DNA from: Stratiformator vulcanicus
GTDB lineage: Bacteria > Planctomycetota > Planctomycetia > Planctomycetales > Planctomycetaceae
Direction: 5' to 3'
DNA length: 64,000 bases
NCBI RefSeq assembly: GCF_007744515.1
Contig: NZ_CP036268.1
Location: 1,002,529 to 1,066,528 of the forward strand
Shown: positions 44,187 through 53,402 of the stretch, piece after piece
Position numbering within the stretch: position 1 is the stretch's first letter
How the letters are laid out: every line of letters starts with the position of its first letter
Position numbers and translations under genes: made by a program
The notes under the pieces: model-generated
The model's database searches: none
What the model saw: only the letters and a program-made list of their open reading frames with translations
Told to the model about the DNA's origin: nothing

Positions 44187-44450
44187 ATGCTCATCGACAG
44201 CCTCCATTCGACAGAATTCAATCCGCACGCCGCAAGCGAACAGATTGACCAGAGTGTCCGCAACGTGCCGGAGCGGCCCCCCGTCATCACGCCGTGTCGG
44301 GGCGAGACGTCAGCCTACGGGGCGGGGTTCCCGTCGTGGTTCAGCGGGCTTGTGGCGAGGCTGCTGTTGGAAGAGTCACCGCAGCCGTTGGACGTTCAGC
44401 CGCAGCTTCGTTGCGGCGAGGGCTTGCCAGAAGGCGGCCGCCCGCGATAA
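44187..44450 (+). CDS. Possible small hypothetical protein
   Basis: 87 residues from ATG 44187. Third codon positions are strongly G/C-biased, like the surrounding genes, which is the main reason to list it; the protein has no recognisable motif. The frame extends upstream to 44055 but with poorer codon bias. It ends 23 bases before tRNA-Val. It could be a remnant of an integrated element at the tRNA or a non-coding stretch. Confidence 0.3.
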   Translation: MLIDSLHSTEFNPHAASEQIDQSVRNVPERPPVITPCRGETSAYGAGFPSWFSGLVARLLLEESPQPLDVQPQLRCGEGLPEGGRPR

Positions 44451-44473
44451 AACCTGCATGGTCTCGCGTATTC

Positions 44474-44547
44474 GGACCTGTAGCTCAGTTGGTTAGAGCG
44501 CCATCTTCACACGGTGGAAGTCCCCAGTTCGAGTCTGGGCAGGTCCA
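44474..44547 (+). tRNA. tRNA-Val (anticodon CAC)
   Basis: A complete 74-base cloverleaf: acceptor ggacctg/caggtcc, D-arm gctc...gagc, anticodon stem ccatc/ggtgg with the seven-base loop ttcacac (anticodon cac, reading GUG valine codons), a five-base variable loop, and T-arm cccag-ttcgagt-ctggg. The discriminator base is A and CCA is not encoded. All stems are paired apart from one G-U type pair in the anticodon stem. Confidence 0.95.
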
Positions 44548-44587
44548 TTTTCTTTGATCGCCAAGCAAGGGGGATCGCTCGGTTGCG

Positions 44588-44617
44588 TCCCTTGCTCGCG
44601 CTGCGGGCTTGTCTTCG
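44588..44617 (+). repeat. Dispersed intergenic repeat, copy 2
   Basis: Matches 4179-4208 at 28 of 30 positions, with the core gctgcgggcttg. It lies between tRNA-Val and the end of the GNAT gene. Confidence 0.6.
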
Positions 44618-44626
44618 GTCGCGGCG

Positions 44627-45706
44627 TTACTCGGCTTGCTTTCGATAGACGACGCCGGTGTCGATCTTTTCGAAGCCGCTGTACTCGAAGACCTTCAGCG
44701 CCGCCGTATTCGACTCGCTGACGTGGGCTTCGACGAGCGTGACCATTTCGTCGCGGAGCCGTTTGCAGAGCTCCGTCAGAAGGGTCTGGGCGTAGCCTTT
44801 GCGTCGACTGTCCTCGTTCACATTGAGATCGATCAGTCCGACGACGCGCTGGTGCCACTTCTGCAGATACAAATCGAGGCCGATCACCGTAACGGACGCT
44901 ACGGACTCTCCGCCCGACTTCGGTTCGAGCAGGAATCGCAGCGTTTCGAGTCGGCCGTAGCGGGTCATCCACCACCAGTCGCTGCGTGGAGAGCCGGCGG
45001 CGATGCTCAGCTTCATCTTTCGGCGGACGTTGACGAGCCGAAAATTCAGCGGATCGCGCGTGTTGACGATGTCGCGCTGCAGCACAAAGTAGCGCTCGGC
45101 CGGTTCGTAACCGAGTTTTGTCAGAAACGGCTCCGCATCGGGATCGCTTTCGAGGAATCCCGTCGGGCGGCTGCCGCCGTAGAGCCCGATGTAGAATGGA
45201 TCAAACGGAGGAGCCGGCCCCGCGATCAGTTCGGTTGCCCCGTTGTCGCGGAGGTAGGCCTCAGCGCGCGACAGCAATTCGCGACCGACGCCGAGTCCGC
45301 GGAACTGCGGGCGGACCATGATTGCGCAAATTGCTCCCCGCTCTTTGGTAAGGGCCGAGAAATCTTCGTTGGGGCCGAAGCCCGCGTGGACAAAACCCAC
45401 GATGTCGTCGCTGCCCTCTTCAACCGCAACGATAAACCCGTTCGGGTCAAAGTACCGCTGCGAAAAGTTGAGGAACTCCAGCGCGTCATAGGAGAATCCC
45501 GAGGCCGCACCTCGACCGAGTTCGCAGTCGTGCCACAACGCGACGAGAGCGGGTGGGTCGCTGTTGCGAAACGACCGATAGGTGATTGCGGAAGTTTCTG
45601 CCACGTGCTGCACGGGAGGGTATCGAGCCGGGGGAGTCGGCGACCGGCGGCGCAAGCGGTCGATCCGAATTGGCTGGCGGTCGGCCCAAACCGCCAGCAA
45701 GTCCAT
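44627..45706 (-). CDS. GNAT acetyltransferase with two GNAT domains
   Basis: 359 residues from ATG 45706; the frame is open to 45790 but the upstream part lacks domain character. Two tandem acetyl-CoA-binding folds are visible, with the R-x-x-G-x-G/A loops at VRPQFRGLGVGRELL (first) and NEDSRRKGYAQTLL (second), each preceded by a valine-rich strand and followed by the N-T/A-A-A-L-K-V-F-E-Y-S-G-F-E element in the second. The substrate (small molecule or protein) cannot be deduced. It lies beside tRNA-Val, convergent with it. Confidence 0.87.
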   Translation of the reverse strand: MDLLAVWADRQPIRIDRLRRRSPTPPARYPPVQHVAETSAITYRSFRNSDPPALVALWHDCELGRGAASGFSYDALEFLNFSQRYFDPNGFIVAVEEGSDDIVGFVHAGFGPNEDFSALTKERGAICAIMVRPQFRGLGVGRELLSRAEAYLRDNGATELIAGPAPPFDPFYIGLYGGSRPTGFLESDPDAEPFLTKLGYEPAERYFVLQRDIVNTRDPLNFRLVNVRRKMKLSIAAGSPRSDWWWMTRYGRLETLRFLLEPKSGGESVASVTVIGLDLYLQKWHQRVVGLIDLNVNEDSRRKGYAQTLLTELCKRLRDEMVTLVEAHVSESNTAALKVFEYSGFEKIDTGVVYRKQAE

Positions 45707-45914
45707 CGTGGCGATCAACCCGAGAAATTGCCACAGTAGTTCGCTCTGGTTCCCAACGAGAATTCCAAAATTGTGTGAATGACGAACCAATTATTCCGAT
45801 CTGTCGCCGATGGCTGAATTCCGGGCCATGATCGGATCACTTTCTCTATGATAAAGATCGAAGCGGCTCCGCTGTGAGCTGCGAACCGACCATGGCTCTG
45901 TAAATCTGGCTCCG

Positions 45915-46331
45915 ATGCCCTCCGCCGACTTGATTGCCGATTCGACTCTCGAAGCGTACCTGTCTGAGCAACTTCCGTCGGCGAATGCGGCGGAGATCGA
46001 GAGTCAGTTACGCAACTCCGAATCGCTGCGCGAGCGATTGGCTGTGATCATTGCGCGGCGAGATGTCGGGCAACACGGCGTGGGGGATATCTGGCGGACC
46101 GCTCGATTGAGTTGCCCCACCCGCGTCGACGTCGGTCGGTTCCTTGAGGGAAGCGGCGAAGTCGAAGAACGCGACTACATCCGTTTTCACTTGGAGCGGG
46201 TGGGCTGCCGCTACTGTCAGGCAAATGTCGATGATCTTCGCAATAGCGATCGATCGGAAACCGATACGAGCAAGCGACGCAAACGCTATTTCGAAACCTC
46301 GGTCGGCCGCCTCGGGCATCGCCCTGAGTGA
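45915..46331 (+). CDS. Small zinc-binding protein, possible anti-sigma-type factor
   Basis: 138 residues. The visible features are an acidic N-terminal helix (DSTLEAYLSEQLPSANAAEIESQL), a central segment WRTARLSCPTRVDVGRFLEGSGEVEERDYIRFHLERVGCRYCQANVDDL with a histidine followed by C-x-x-C, the arrangement of zf-HC2 anti-sigma domains, and a basic tail. No sigma factor gene is adjacent. If an anti-sigma factor, it lacks a transmembrane helix. The assignment is tentative. Confidence 0.55.
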   Translation: MPSADLIADSTLEAYLSEQLPSANAAEIESQLRNSESLRERLAVIIARRDVGQHGVGDIWRTARLSCPTRVDVGRFLEGSGEVEERDYIRFHLERVGCRYCQANVDDLRNSDRSETDTSKRRKRYFETSVGRLGHRPE

Positions 46332-46547
46332 TTCCCCTCCCGGCCATCGGAAGTCGCTTCTCGATGGGTTAAACGGAGCCGCCGCGTTGAGGGTGCAATC
46401 GGCTTTCCGATTGATGGAGAGTCTATTCTCAAATGCCGGGTAACAATTCTTGTCGTGACTCCGAAGTTGCTTGCGTTTCGACCATAAAGGTGACATTGTG
46501 TCCACATCCGATTCGGTCCGTTGAACTTCATGGGGAGGGAACAGCAA

Positions 46548-47339
46548 ATGGGGCTTCGAACACAATTTGATGCAGGAATCTTCTGCTGGATCGACCTCAT
46601 GGCTCATGAGATCGAAGGAGCCAAACGGTTTTATTCGGAGGTCTTCGGGTGGTCGGCCGAAGACCAGGACACACAGGGCGGACCGCCCTACGTGATGTTC
46701 CGGCATGGCGAGCACAGCGTAGCCGGGCTCGGTGAAATGCCTGAAGAAATGAAGTCGGGAGGAATGCCGCCGGTTTGGAACAGCTATATCAGCGTTGGCG
46801 ATGCCGAAGCGGTCGCAGCCAAAGCAACGGAATTGGGCGGTACCGTCACAATGCCATTGATGCAGGTTATGACGGCCGGACGCATGGCGGGCATTCAGGA
46901 TCCTACGGGCGCCTATTTCTTTATCTGGGAACCTCAGGAACACTTCGGTGCCGAGCTGGTCAACCAAACCGGGGCATGGGGCTGGAACGAACTGGCAACC
47001 CGCGACATCGAAACCGCGTTGAAGTTTTACGGCGAACTGTTCGGTTGGACGTACGAATCAAGTTCTGGAGCGATGTCACGATATGAAATCATTCATCACG
47101 CCGGTCGAATGAACGGCGGCATCATGGCAATGACTGAAGCGTGGGGCGACGCCCCTCCGAACTGGAGCGTGTACGTGACGGTCGATGATGTGCCGTCCGT
47201 CGTGGCGAAAGTGCGGGAGGCCGGCGGCGGAGTAATCGCGGAACCGTTCGATATGGATGTCGGAACGATTGCCGTCGTTACGGACCCCCAAGGAGCTGCC
47301 TTCAACGTGATCCGCACCAATGAGGAACCGGACGAGTAG
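46548..47339 (+). CDS. VOC-superfamily (glyoxalase/bleomycin resistance-like) protein with two domains
   Basis: 263 residues from ATG 46548, which has a gggagg site 10 bases upstream; earlier starts at 46521 and 46530 are in frame but poorly placed. Two similar halves are seen: 'FCWIDLMAHEIEGAKRFYSEVFGW' and 'WNELATRDIETALKFYGELFGWTYE', each with the VOC beta-alpha-beta-beta-beta module and an E in the C-terminal FFIWEPQE and AFNVIR strands. It could bind a metal and a small substrate. Homologues include '27 kDa antigen'-like proteins; the reaction is unknown. Confidence 0.88.
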   Translation: MGLRTQFDAGIFCWIDLMAHEIEGAKRFYSEVFGWSAEDQDTQGGPPYVMFRHGEHSVAGLGEMPEEMKSGGMPPVWNSYISVGDAEAVAAKATELGGTVTMPLMQVMTAGRMAGIQDPTGAYFFIWEPQEHFGAELVNQTGAWGWNELATRDIETALKFYGELFGWTYESSSGAMSRYEIIHHAGRMNGGIMAMTEAWGDAPPNWSVYVTVDDVPSVVAKVREAGGGVIAEPFDMDVGTIAVVTDPQGAAFNVIRTNEEPDE

Positions 47340-47604
47340 AGGGTCGACTTGCGGCCCTGACATCCCAATACGTACCCCTCGATAGCGAGTTAGATTGAAA
47401 GAAACAGTCATTCAAATGGGTGGCTGTGGACGGCATCTTTACGACGCCCACAGTGATCGTGTCTTTGGTGGCACCATTTTCGAACAGTTCTGATTTTGAG
47501 AGTTCGCGTTCCGGGGGCGGCGAAAGCGCCGTATCCGGCCACCCGACGTTATTGTGTTAATATTGAAGAAGAGCGAATCCAGGTGACGGCGCGGGGCGAA
47601 GCGA

Positions 47605-48540
47605 ATGAGCGATCGGACATACGGAATTGTCGGAACCGGAGCGCTGGGAGGCTATTACGGTGGTCTGCTGGCCCGGTCGGGGTGCGAAGTTCACTTTCTG
47701 GCTCACAGTGACGTCGACCACATTCGCGACAACGGGCTGAAGGTCGAATCAAAGGCGGGTGACTTTCATTTAAGCGATGTCTCCGTCTTCGGCACGCCCG
47801 AAGAAATGCCGGCTTGCGACGTCGTCATCGTCGCACTGAAGACAACTCAAAACCACTTGCTTGCCGAGTTGCTGCCGCCGATCGTGAAAGCGGACGGGTG
47901 CGTTCTGGTTCTGCAGAACGGGCTCGACATCGAACAGGAAGCCACCGCCGTCGTCGGTGCGGATCGGACACTCAGCGGGTGTTGTTTCCTGTGCAGCAAC
48001 AAAGTCGGACCCGGACACATCCGACATCTCGACTACGGGCGAATCGAGTTCGGCGAGTTCTTAGGCAATGGGGTATCGGAGCGCGTGGGGGACATCGGGC
48101 AGGATTTTGCTTCCGCCACAATATCGGTCACGCCCAGCCCAGACATCCGGCTCACCCGCTGGAGAAAGCTCGTCTGGAATATTCCGTTTAACGGCCTGTC
48201 CGTGGCGCTCGACGCATCGACGGCGGACATCATGGAGTGCTTCGACGGGACCGAGATGGCGAAAACGCTGATGGAAGAAGTCGTCGCATCGGCTGCCGCC
48301 GAAGGGTACTCGATCGATGAGTCCTTCGTTGAAAAGATGCTGGAGGACACCCGTAAGATGGTGCCTTACGACAGCAGCATGAGGGTCGACCACAAACTCG
48401 GGCGGCCGATGGAAGTCGAGGCGATCTTCGGCAATCCCGTGCGGGCGGCAGCGGCGGCAGGACACGATGCCCGTCGGATGGAGATGCTTTACCGACACCT
48501 GAAGTTCGTCGATGCCCGCAATGTCCGCAATCTCAAATGA
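47605..48540 (+). CDS. panE: 2-dehydropantoate 2-reductase (ketopantoate reductase family)
   Basis: 311 residues. The N-terminal Rossmann motif G-x-G-x-x-G-G is GTGALGGYYGG (about residues 10-20). The ALKTTQN loop contacts NADPH and the catalytic/substrate residues lie in WRKLVWNIPFNGLS (K-x-x-x-N-x4-N). The reduction of ketopantoate to pantoate in coenzyme A synthesis is the family role; paralogues with other substrates are common, so panE is likely but not certain. There is an intergenic gap of about 260 bases upstream with no gene. Confidence 0.88.
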   Translation: MSDRTYGIVGTGALGGYYGGLLARSGCEVHFLAHSDVDHIRDNGLKVESKAGDFHLSDVSVFGTPEEMPACDVVIVALKTTQNHLLAELLPPIVKADGCVLVLQNGLDIEQEATAVVGADRTLSGCCFLCSNKVGPGHIRHLDYGRIEFGEFLGNGVSERVGDIGQDFASATISVTPSPDIRLTRWRKLVWNIPFNGLSVALDASTADIMECFDGTEMAKTLMEEVVASAAAEGYSIDESFVEKMLEDTRKMVPYDSSMRVDHKLGRPMEVEAIFGNPVRAAAAAGHDARRMEMLYRHLKFVDARNVRNLK

Positions 48541-48722
48541 CGCGGATCGATGGCTTTGTGTCCGCGTGGGTCCGGGCACTACGATAGCGACGGCGTTGAG
48601 TGAAATATGACTGCGGCGCCGACACCTCGCATCGGGCCACGATCGTTTGAAAGTGGACGGCAGTGTTCGGTAAGACGCTTTGAGTCGCAGATGGCGAACG
48701 GAATCGTTGGGTTAAGTCGGGC

Positions 48723-50063
48723 ATGAATATTGTCATTCTGGGTGGCGGCACGGTCGGAACGTCGATCGCGCGAACGCTCTGCAATAACGGACACGATGTC
48801 TGTCTGGTCGACAGCTCGCGCGACGTACTCGACCGGCTCGAGGAAAGCCTCGATATTCAAACGGTCCGCGGGAACGGCTGCGATGCCGTCACTTTGTTTC
48901 AAGCGGGCGTACAGAGTGCCGACCTTTATCTCGGCGTGACCAACCTCGATGAGGTCAACCTGATCGGGTCGAGTCTCGCGAAGCAGATGGGAGCCGCTCG
49001 CAGCGTCGCCCGTATCTACAACGAGGCCTACCGCGACGCGAGCACGTTCGACTATCGCCGTCACTTCGGTGTCGATCGGCTGCTCAGCCTTGAGTTTCTG
49101 ACCGCGCTCGAACTGGCGAAGAGCATTCGCGCTCGGGGATTATTCACGATCGAGAACTTTCTGCGCGGTGGCGTCGAGGTCCAGGAAGTCGCGGTGGAAC
49201 CGCACAGCCGGGCGGCCGGCAAGAAACTCTTCGAGCTGAAGATGCGCAAGGGCGTGCGGATCGGCTTTATCACGCGGGACCGACAAACCCGCATCGCGAC
49301 GGCCGAAGACTTACTTGAGCCGGGAATCTTCGTCACTTTAATGGGAACGAGTGATTCGATTGCGAAAGTAAAATCACTGTTCGAAAGCGGGACTCCCGAA
49401 AGGATGCGGGTGGTCATCGGGGGAGGCGGGGAGATCGGCTACAACCTGGCCCGCGTACTCGAACGCGGACGGTTCGAAACGGTCATCCTCGAATCGGACG
49501 CGCAACGATGTGAAGAACTCGCGTCGAAACTTGATCACGCCACAGTTCTCAATGCCGACGTCACGCGACGGGCCGAGATGGAAGACGCCCGCGTCGGAAA
49601 GTGCGATGCGTTCGTCGCGGCGACCGGTCGCGATGAAGACAACATCATTTGCGGCGTCGAAGCGCGGGAGTTGGGCGCCAAAAAAATTATGAGCGTCGTC
49701 CGCCGACCCGATTACGCGAACGTACTCGGTAAGTTGGGCATCGACGCGGCGGTCAGCCCAAGGCAGGTGATGGCGCGGCAGGTCCTCGGCATGGTGCAGT
49801 CGGGCGTGGTGATGAGCCGCTACGACGTGGCCGGCGGTGAGGCCGAGGTCTACGAGGTCGAAGTCGTCGCCGGCAGCCCGATCACGGAATCACCGCTGAA
49901 GGAACAGGACCTCTCTCACGGCATTATCGCGGCGATTGAACGCGAAAACTTCGTCAAAGTGCCCGGTGCGGATGACACGCTGAAGGCGGGAGATATCGCG
50001 TTGGTGCTGGCGCAGAGTGCGACGGCAGAAGACACGCTGAAACCGTTTCAACCGGTCCGCTGA
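48723..50063 (+). CDS. trkA: Trk system potassium uptake regulatory subunit TrkA
   Basis: 446 residues, two tandem RCK units. Each begins with an NAD(H)-binding Rossmann motif ([18 protein letters not shown] and [20 protein letters not shown]) and continues with the RCK_N/RCK_C pattern ([47 protein letters not shown]). TrkA is the cytosolic gating ring of TrkH/TrkG-type K+ channels. No trkH or trkG lies in the window, which is common for this gene in this phylum. Confidence 0.93.
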   Translation: MNIVILGGGTVGTSIARTLCNNGHDVCLVDSSRDVLDRLEESLDIQTVRGNGCDAVTLFQAGVQSADLYLGVTNLDEVNLIGSSLAKQMGAARSVARIYNEAYRDASTFDYRRHFGVDRLLSLEFLTALELAKSIRARGLFTIENFLRGGVEVQEVAVEPHSRAAGKKLFELKMRKGVRIGFITRDRQTRIATAEDLLEPGIFVTLMGTSDSIAKVKSLFESGTPERMRVVIGGGGEIGYNLARVLERGRFETVILESDAQRCEELASKLDHATVLNADVTRRAEMEDARVGKCDAFVAATGRDEDNIICGVEARELGAKKIMSVVRRPDYANVLGKLGIDAAVSPRQVMARQVLGMVQSGVVMSRYDVAGGEAEVYEVEVVAGSPITESPLKEQDLSHGIIAAIERENFVKVPGADDTLKAGDIALVLAQSATAEDTLKPFQPVR

Positions 50064-50258
50064 CCATTCCGGCTGTCCTCCGAACGACCGATGAGCGCGA
50101 TCATGACGGTCGCGTTGATCGCACGGCCGTAAATTGTCCCGATGAGCCAATCACGCCGTGTCGGGTGTCCGTGTGCGGGCTAAGTATCGATAGGCGGCGA
50201 CTCGCGCTTGCGCGAAAACGTTGCTCTCGCCAAGTCGATCTCTGTTCGCGGATAGCCG

Positions 50259-50627
50259 ATGATACTCAACTCTACTGATCGTCGTTCCAAAGACGATCGC
50301 CGGGCCGAACCCCGCCCGGCCCAAGACGTATCGATCCGATTTCTGGCCGGCGACGGAACGGCGGGCGCATTGTGCGATGCCCGTCTTGCGGACGCATCGA
50401 CGTCGGGTGTCCGGATTGCGAGCGAACGCCCGGTCGAAAATGGAACGGCCTTGCTGATCGAGGCCCATCACGGCCCTCAGCGATTGAACCTCTCTGCCAA
50501 AGTGATGTGGTGCCGGGAAAAGGACGACTGGCACCTCATTGGCTGCCGACTGAATGCGCCGCTCACCCATCGCCAAGCCGGGCTTCTCCGCTCGATCGCG
50601 GAAGCAACCGCGCCCGACGCTTCGTAA
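50259..50627 (+). CDS. PilZ domain protein
   Basis: 122 residues, a single PilZ domain. The c-di-GMP-binding R-x-x-x-R motif is in DRRAEPRPAQDVSIRF and the D/N-x-S-x-x-G motif is DASTSGVRI; the following beta barrel (ALLIEAHHGPQRLNLSAKVMWCREKDDWHLIGCRLN) is typical. It should bind cyclic di-GMP and influence motility or surface behaviour through a partner that is not apparent here. Confidence 0.85.
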   Translation: MILNSTDRRSKDDRRAEPRPAQDVSIRFLAGDGTAGALCDARLADASTSGVRIASERPVENGTALLIEAHHGPQRLNLSAKVMWCREKDDWHLIGCRLNAPLTHRQAGLLRSIAEATAPDAS

Positions 50628-50804
50628 TGTAAGGGTGATTCACTCACTCATCCGGGCTTTTGAAGCCGTTACGGACGTGAGCCTTCAGGGTTCTGCCGAT
50701 TCTAACTAAGTCGTTCGGTCGATCGTGCCGATGAATTAAGCAGGTCGTGCGGTTTATCAATTCGCGCGCGCATTCTGCCTGCCGCCCCGACGGACAAAGC
50801 CGAC

Positions 50805-51062
50805 ATGGATACTCCCGCCCCCCATCAGGCGACCGACGCCGACGCGATCTCATTGCTGATTACGCCGGACGGCGAAATCTACGGTGAAGATTCTTCGGCG
50901 AATCAGGAGATCGTCCGCCGCATTCAGGCGTGCGTGAATGCCTGCGACGGGATCACGACCGAAGAGCTCGAGAACGGCATCGTCGCCGATATGCGGAGCG
51001 TCATCGGTCAGGTGGCTCCTCTGCTGGAGCAAGCGACGGCGAACGGAAAAAAATCGGCCTGA
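50805..51062 (+). CDS. Small conserved hypothetical protein
   Basis: 85 residues. The segment QEIVRRIQACVNACDGITTEELENG is the only recognisable piece: a similar R-I-x-A-C-V-N-A-C-x-G-I-x-T-E-x-L-E pattern occurs in small proteins from phages and bacterial chromosomes of unknown function. No signal peptide. It lies between the PilZ gene and the TIM-barrel protein gene. The molecular role is unknown. Confidence 0.55.
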   Translation: MDTPAPHQATDADAISLLITPDGEIYGEDSSANQEIVRRIQACVNACDGITTEELENGIVADMRSVIGQVAPLLEQATANGKKSA

Positions 51063-51169
51063 GTCGATTTCGCTGGGGTGATGTTCGCTTGTAGGATTGC
51101 GCTTGTCGGAGACGGGGTGCTGCTGCGAAGCTGGGATGCCCTATTCCCAGCCGAACGAAGCAGTCATCA

Positions 51170-52102
51170 ATGCAGCGTCGAGAATTCTTGAAGGCCGCCA
51201 CCGCCACAACCGCCGCCGGTGCGCTGGCCTCGATTTCGAACTGGAGCTTTGCGGACCAAGGTCCGCGCGGGCCGGTGGTCGGCACGCAGCAGTACCCGTG
51301 GTCGACGTTTTTTCGTCGCCAGGGCCGCAAGTGGGGTGAGGACCTCGATCGCGATCTCGCCGATGTCGCTGCGTCGGGCATTGAACTCTTCGAGCCGGTA
51401 TTCGAGTCCGCCGACGATGTCGCGCGTTACGAACCACTGCTGAAGAAGCACGGGCTCTCAGTAAAGTCCTTTTACGTCAACAGCGTGCTGCACGAACCGC
51501 GGGCGGCGGTTCGCAGTGTGGACGCCGTCGCGGAGATCGCTTCGGCTGCTGACACGCTCGGCGCTTCGATCGTCGTGACCAATCCGAGTCCGATCGACTG
51601 GAACGGCCCTCAACTCAAGTGCGATCGACAACTGACGGTGCAGCGCGATGCTCTCGACGACTTAGGAAAGGCATTGAGCAAATCAGAAATGACGCTCGCC
51701 TATCACAATCATGACAAAGAGTTGAAAGCGGGCGCCCGCGAGTTTCATCATATGCTCTCGGCAACGGATCCTGAATACGTCGCGTTCTGCCTCGATAGCC
51801 ATTGGATTTACCGCGGCTGTGGCGATTCGCAGGTCGCCCTGTTCGACGCGGTCCGGCTCTACGGTCGCCGCATCGCCGAGCTGCATTTGCGCCAGTCAAA
51901 GCGAGGCATTTGGACCGAAGCGTTCTCAGTGGACGGCGACATCGATTATCGCCGATTGAAAACCAAACTCGACGACCTCAACATCGATCCGCTGGTGATC
52001 TTGGAACAGGCCGTCGAAAAGGGATCGCCCGAAACGATGGACGCCGTCAAAGCTCATCGCATGGGGGCCGAGCAATGCCGGTCGCTCTTTGCGGCGAAGT
52101 GA
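51170..52102 (+). CDS. Exported sugar phosphate isomerase/epimerase-like TIM-barrel protein
   Basis: 310 residues. The N terminus MQRREFLKAATATTAAGALA fits a twin-arginine signal (R-R-E-F-L-K). The AP endonuclease-2/xylose isomerase-like TIM barrel follows, with metal-binding candidates in GIELFEPVFE, YHNHDKEL, DSHWIYRGCGD and EQAVEKG. Such enzymes interconvert or dehydrate sugars and inositols and are abundant in planctomycetes; many are exported by Tat. The substrate is unknown. The following gene is convergent. Confidence 0.86.
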   Translation: MQRREFLKAATATTAAGALASISNWSFADQGPRGPVVGTQQYPWSTFFRRQGRKWGEDLDRDLADVAASGIELFEPVFESADDVARYEPLLKKHGLSVKSFYVNSVLHEPRAAVRSVDAVAEIASAADTLGASIVVTNPSPIDWNGPQLKCDRQLTVQRDALDDLGKALSKSEMTLAYHNHDKELKAGAREFHHMLSATDPEYVAFCLDSHWIYRGCGDSQVALFDAVRLYGRRIAELHLRQSKRGIWTEAFSVDGDIDYRRLKTKLDDLNIDPLVILEQAVEKGSPETMDAVKAHRMGAEQCRSLFAAK

Positions 52103-52126
52103 AGACGAACCTTCGCGATACGTTGA

Positions 52127-53101
52127 TCAGCTCGAGAAGATCGACTCCGTCTCGGTCTCGGGTTTCGGCAACCGTTTGGGATGAAGCCCTTTGTTGGCCA
52201 GCGAGTAGGTTAGCGCGGCGTCGACGCCGTGCAGCGTGATGATCATGAATAGCGCCACCAAGGCTGCTCCGCCATCGGCTTCGTTAATCGCGACGGTGAT
52301 GAGACCGACGGCGATGAACCACGTCATCGCCATGCCGATGAGTTCGAAAAAACCGAGCAGGTGGTGCCCCATCAGCCAGTCGCCCCATGAGGGGAACACG
52401 AGACTCCGCAGGGCTAACTGCTTCGGCGGCCAAAACGTCGCCCCGCAACGCTCGCAGTCATATTCCCCGAGCGGTACGACGGTGAAGCAGGCCGAGCACA
52501 GGTTTTCGCGCGACTGCGTTACTTCGGGATCGAAATTCCGTTCCCGATAGGTCTCCAGCAGTTCCTCGAAGATGCGCGGCATCTCCTGCCGGTCTTTTTT
52601 CGGAAAGCCGGTAAACTTCAGCTTTTTGCCGTCCTTCAGTTTCAGGACGACCACACCGTTCCAACTCGATTTGAGCTGTTCGATCTGGCTGTAATAGATC
52701 ATCCAGAACGTCTTTTTCGGCTTACCCTTCGCATCGCACCGCATCAACAGCAGGCGGGCATTTGTGAGCACGAAGACGGTCTGATTCACGTGGGCCGCCC
52801 AAATGCCCATAAAATATTGCTCCAACAGGGAATACTGAGCCCCCTTCGCGACGTAACAAATTTCTTCGCCCTCGATGCGGGCGTCGAGCAGTGTCGGCTC
52901 AACTTTCTTCAGCAATTTATGCTTGGCTTTGAAGTTGCCCCTCCAGCCGAAGCCCTCCACTTTGGGGAAGATCGTCGATAGTCGGTAGTTGATTTCGGGA
53001 CTGAGGGACAGTCGCAATTCGTTGAGCCGCTTCTCCGCGGTCACGGGCTCATCGCCGGGCGTAAATTGGTCAGCCTCGGCATGGGGAGCGACGTCTGACA
53101 T
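52127..53101 (-). CDS. PH-like domain, zinc-ribbon membrane protein
   Basis: 324 residues. A bacterial-PH-like beta region (about 90-195: VNQTVFVLTNARLLLMRC...FWMIYYSQIEQLKSSWNGVVVLKLKDGKKLKFTG) is followed by a zinc ribbon with two C-x-x-C knuckles (NLCSACF...CERCGATFWPP) and two or three hydrophobic segments (FELIGMAMTWFIAVGLITVAI, ALVALFMIITLHGVDAAL). It is probably an inner-membrane protein with its N-terminal domain in the cytosol. Its role is unknown. The family looks planctomycete-restricted, judged by eye only. Confidence 0.65.
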   Translation of the reverse strand: MSDVAPHAEADQFTPGDEPVTAEKRLNELRLSLSPEINYRLSTIFPKVEGFGWRGNFKAKHKLLKKVEPTLLDARIEGEEICYVAKGAQYSLLEQYFMGIWAAHVNQTVFVLTNARLLLMRCDAKGKPKKTFWMIYYSQIEQLKSSWNGVVVLKLKDGKKLKFTGFPKKDRQEMPRIFEELLETYRERNFDPEVTQSRENLCSACFTVVPLGEYDCERCGATFWPPKQLALRSLVFPSWGDWLMGHHLLGFFELIGMAMTWFIAVGLITVAINEADGGAALVALFMIITLHGVDAALTYSLANKGLHPKRLPKPETETESIFSS

Positions 53102-53402
53102 CAGCGGCCCTTGTTTTCGGTCGAAAAATTTAGAAAGAGATGTGACGAACCAGCCCAGAATGGGTGAACGTGCGGAGTGTACAGTTTCGCCAATCGTTCC
53201 GGAATGCCCCGGATCGTCGAAATTCGTGGCGGAACAGGCGAATATCGCTTGGCATCGCGTCGCGCTCGCGGTGACATATCCTCGATAAGCCTTACAGCCG
53301 GTACGACCTGTGGCCGATATTCATCTAAGCCCGTCTCGTTTCCGGTCAGATTTGCTCAAGACGCACCGCGCAGCTTAGCGCTGCAGCCCTACGGAGTTAC
53401 CG
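53102..53402. other. Divergent intergenic region, nothing recognised
   Basis: About 300 bases between the divergently read PH-like protein gene and the GH57 gene. No ORF with family features, no RNA motif and no clear hairpin was found. Confidence 0.6.

Noticed and set aside
44609-45739. 376-residue plus-strand frame opposite the GNAT gene
   Set aside because: It is the antisense shadow of the tandem GNAT protein, which shows two complete acetyl-CoA-binding motifs; the plus-strand product shows no family feature.
46008-46967. 319-residue minus-strand frame spanning the zinc protein and VOC genes
   Set aside because: It crosses two recognisable plus-strand genes and their intergenic space, with no motif of its own.
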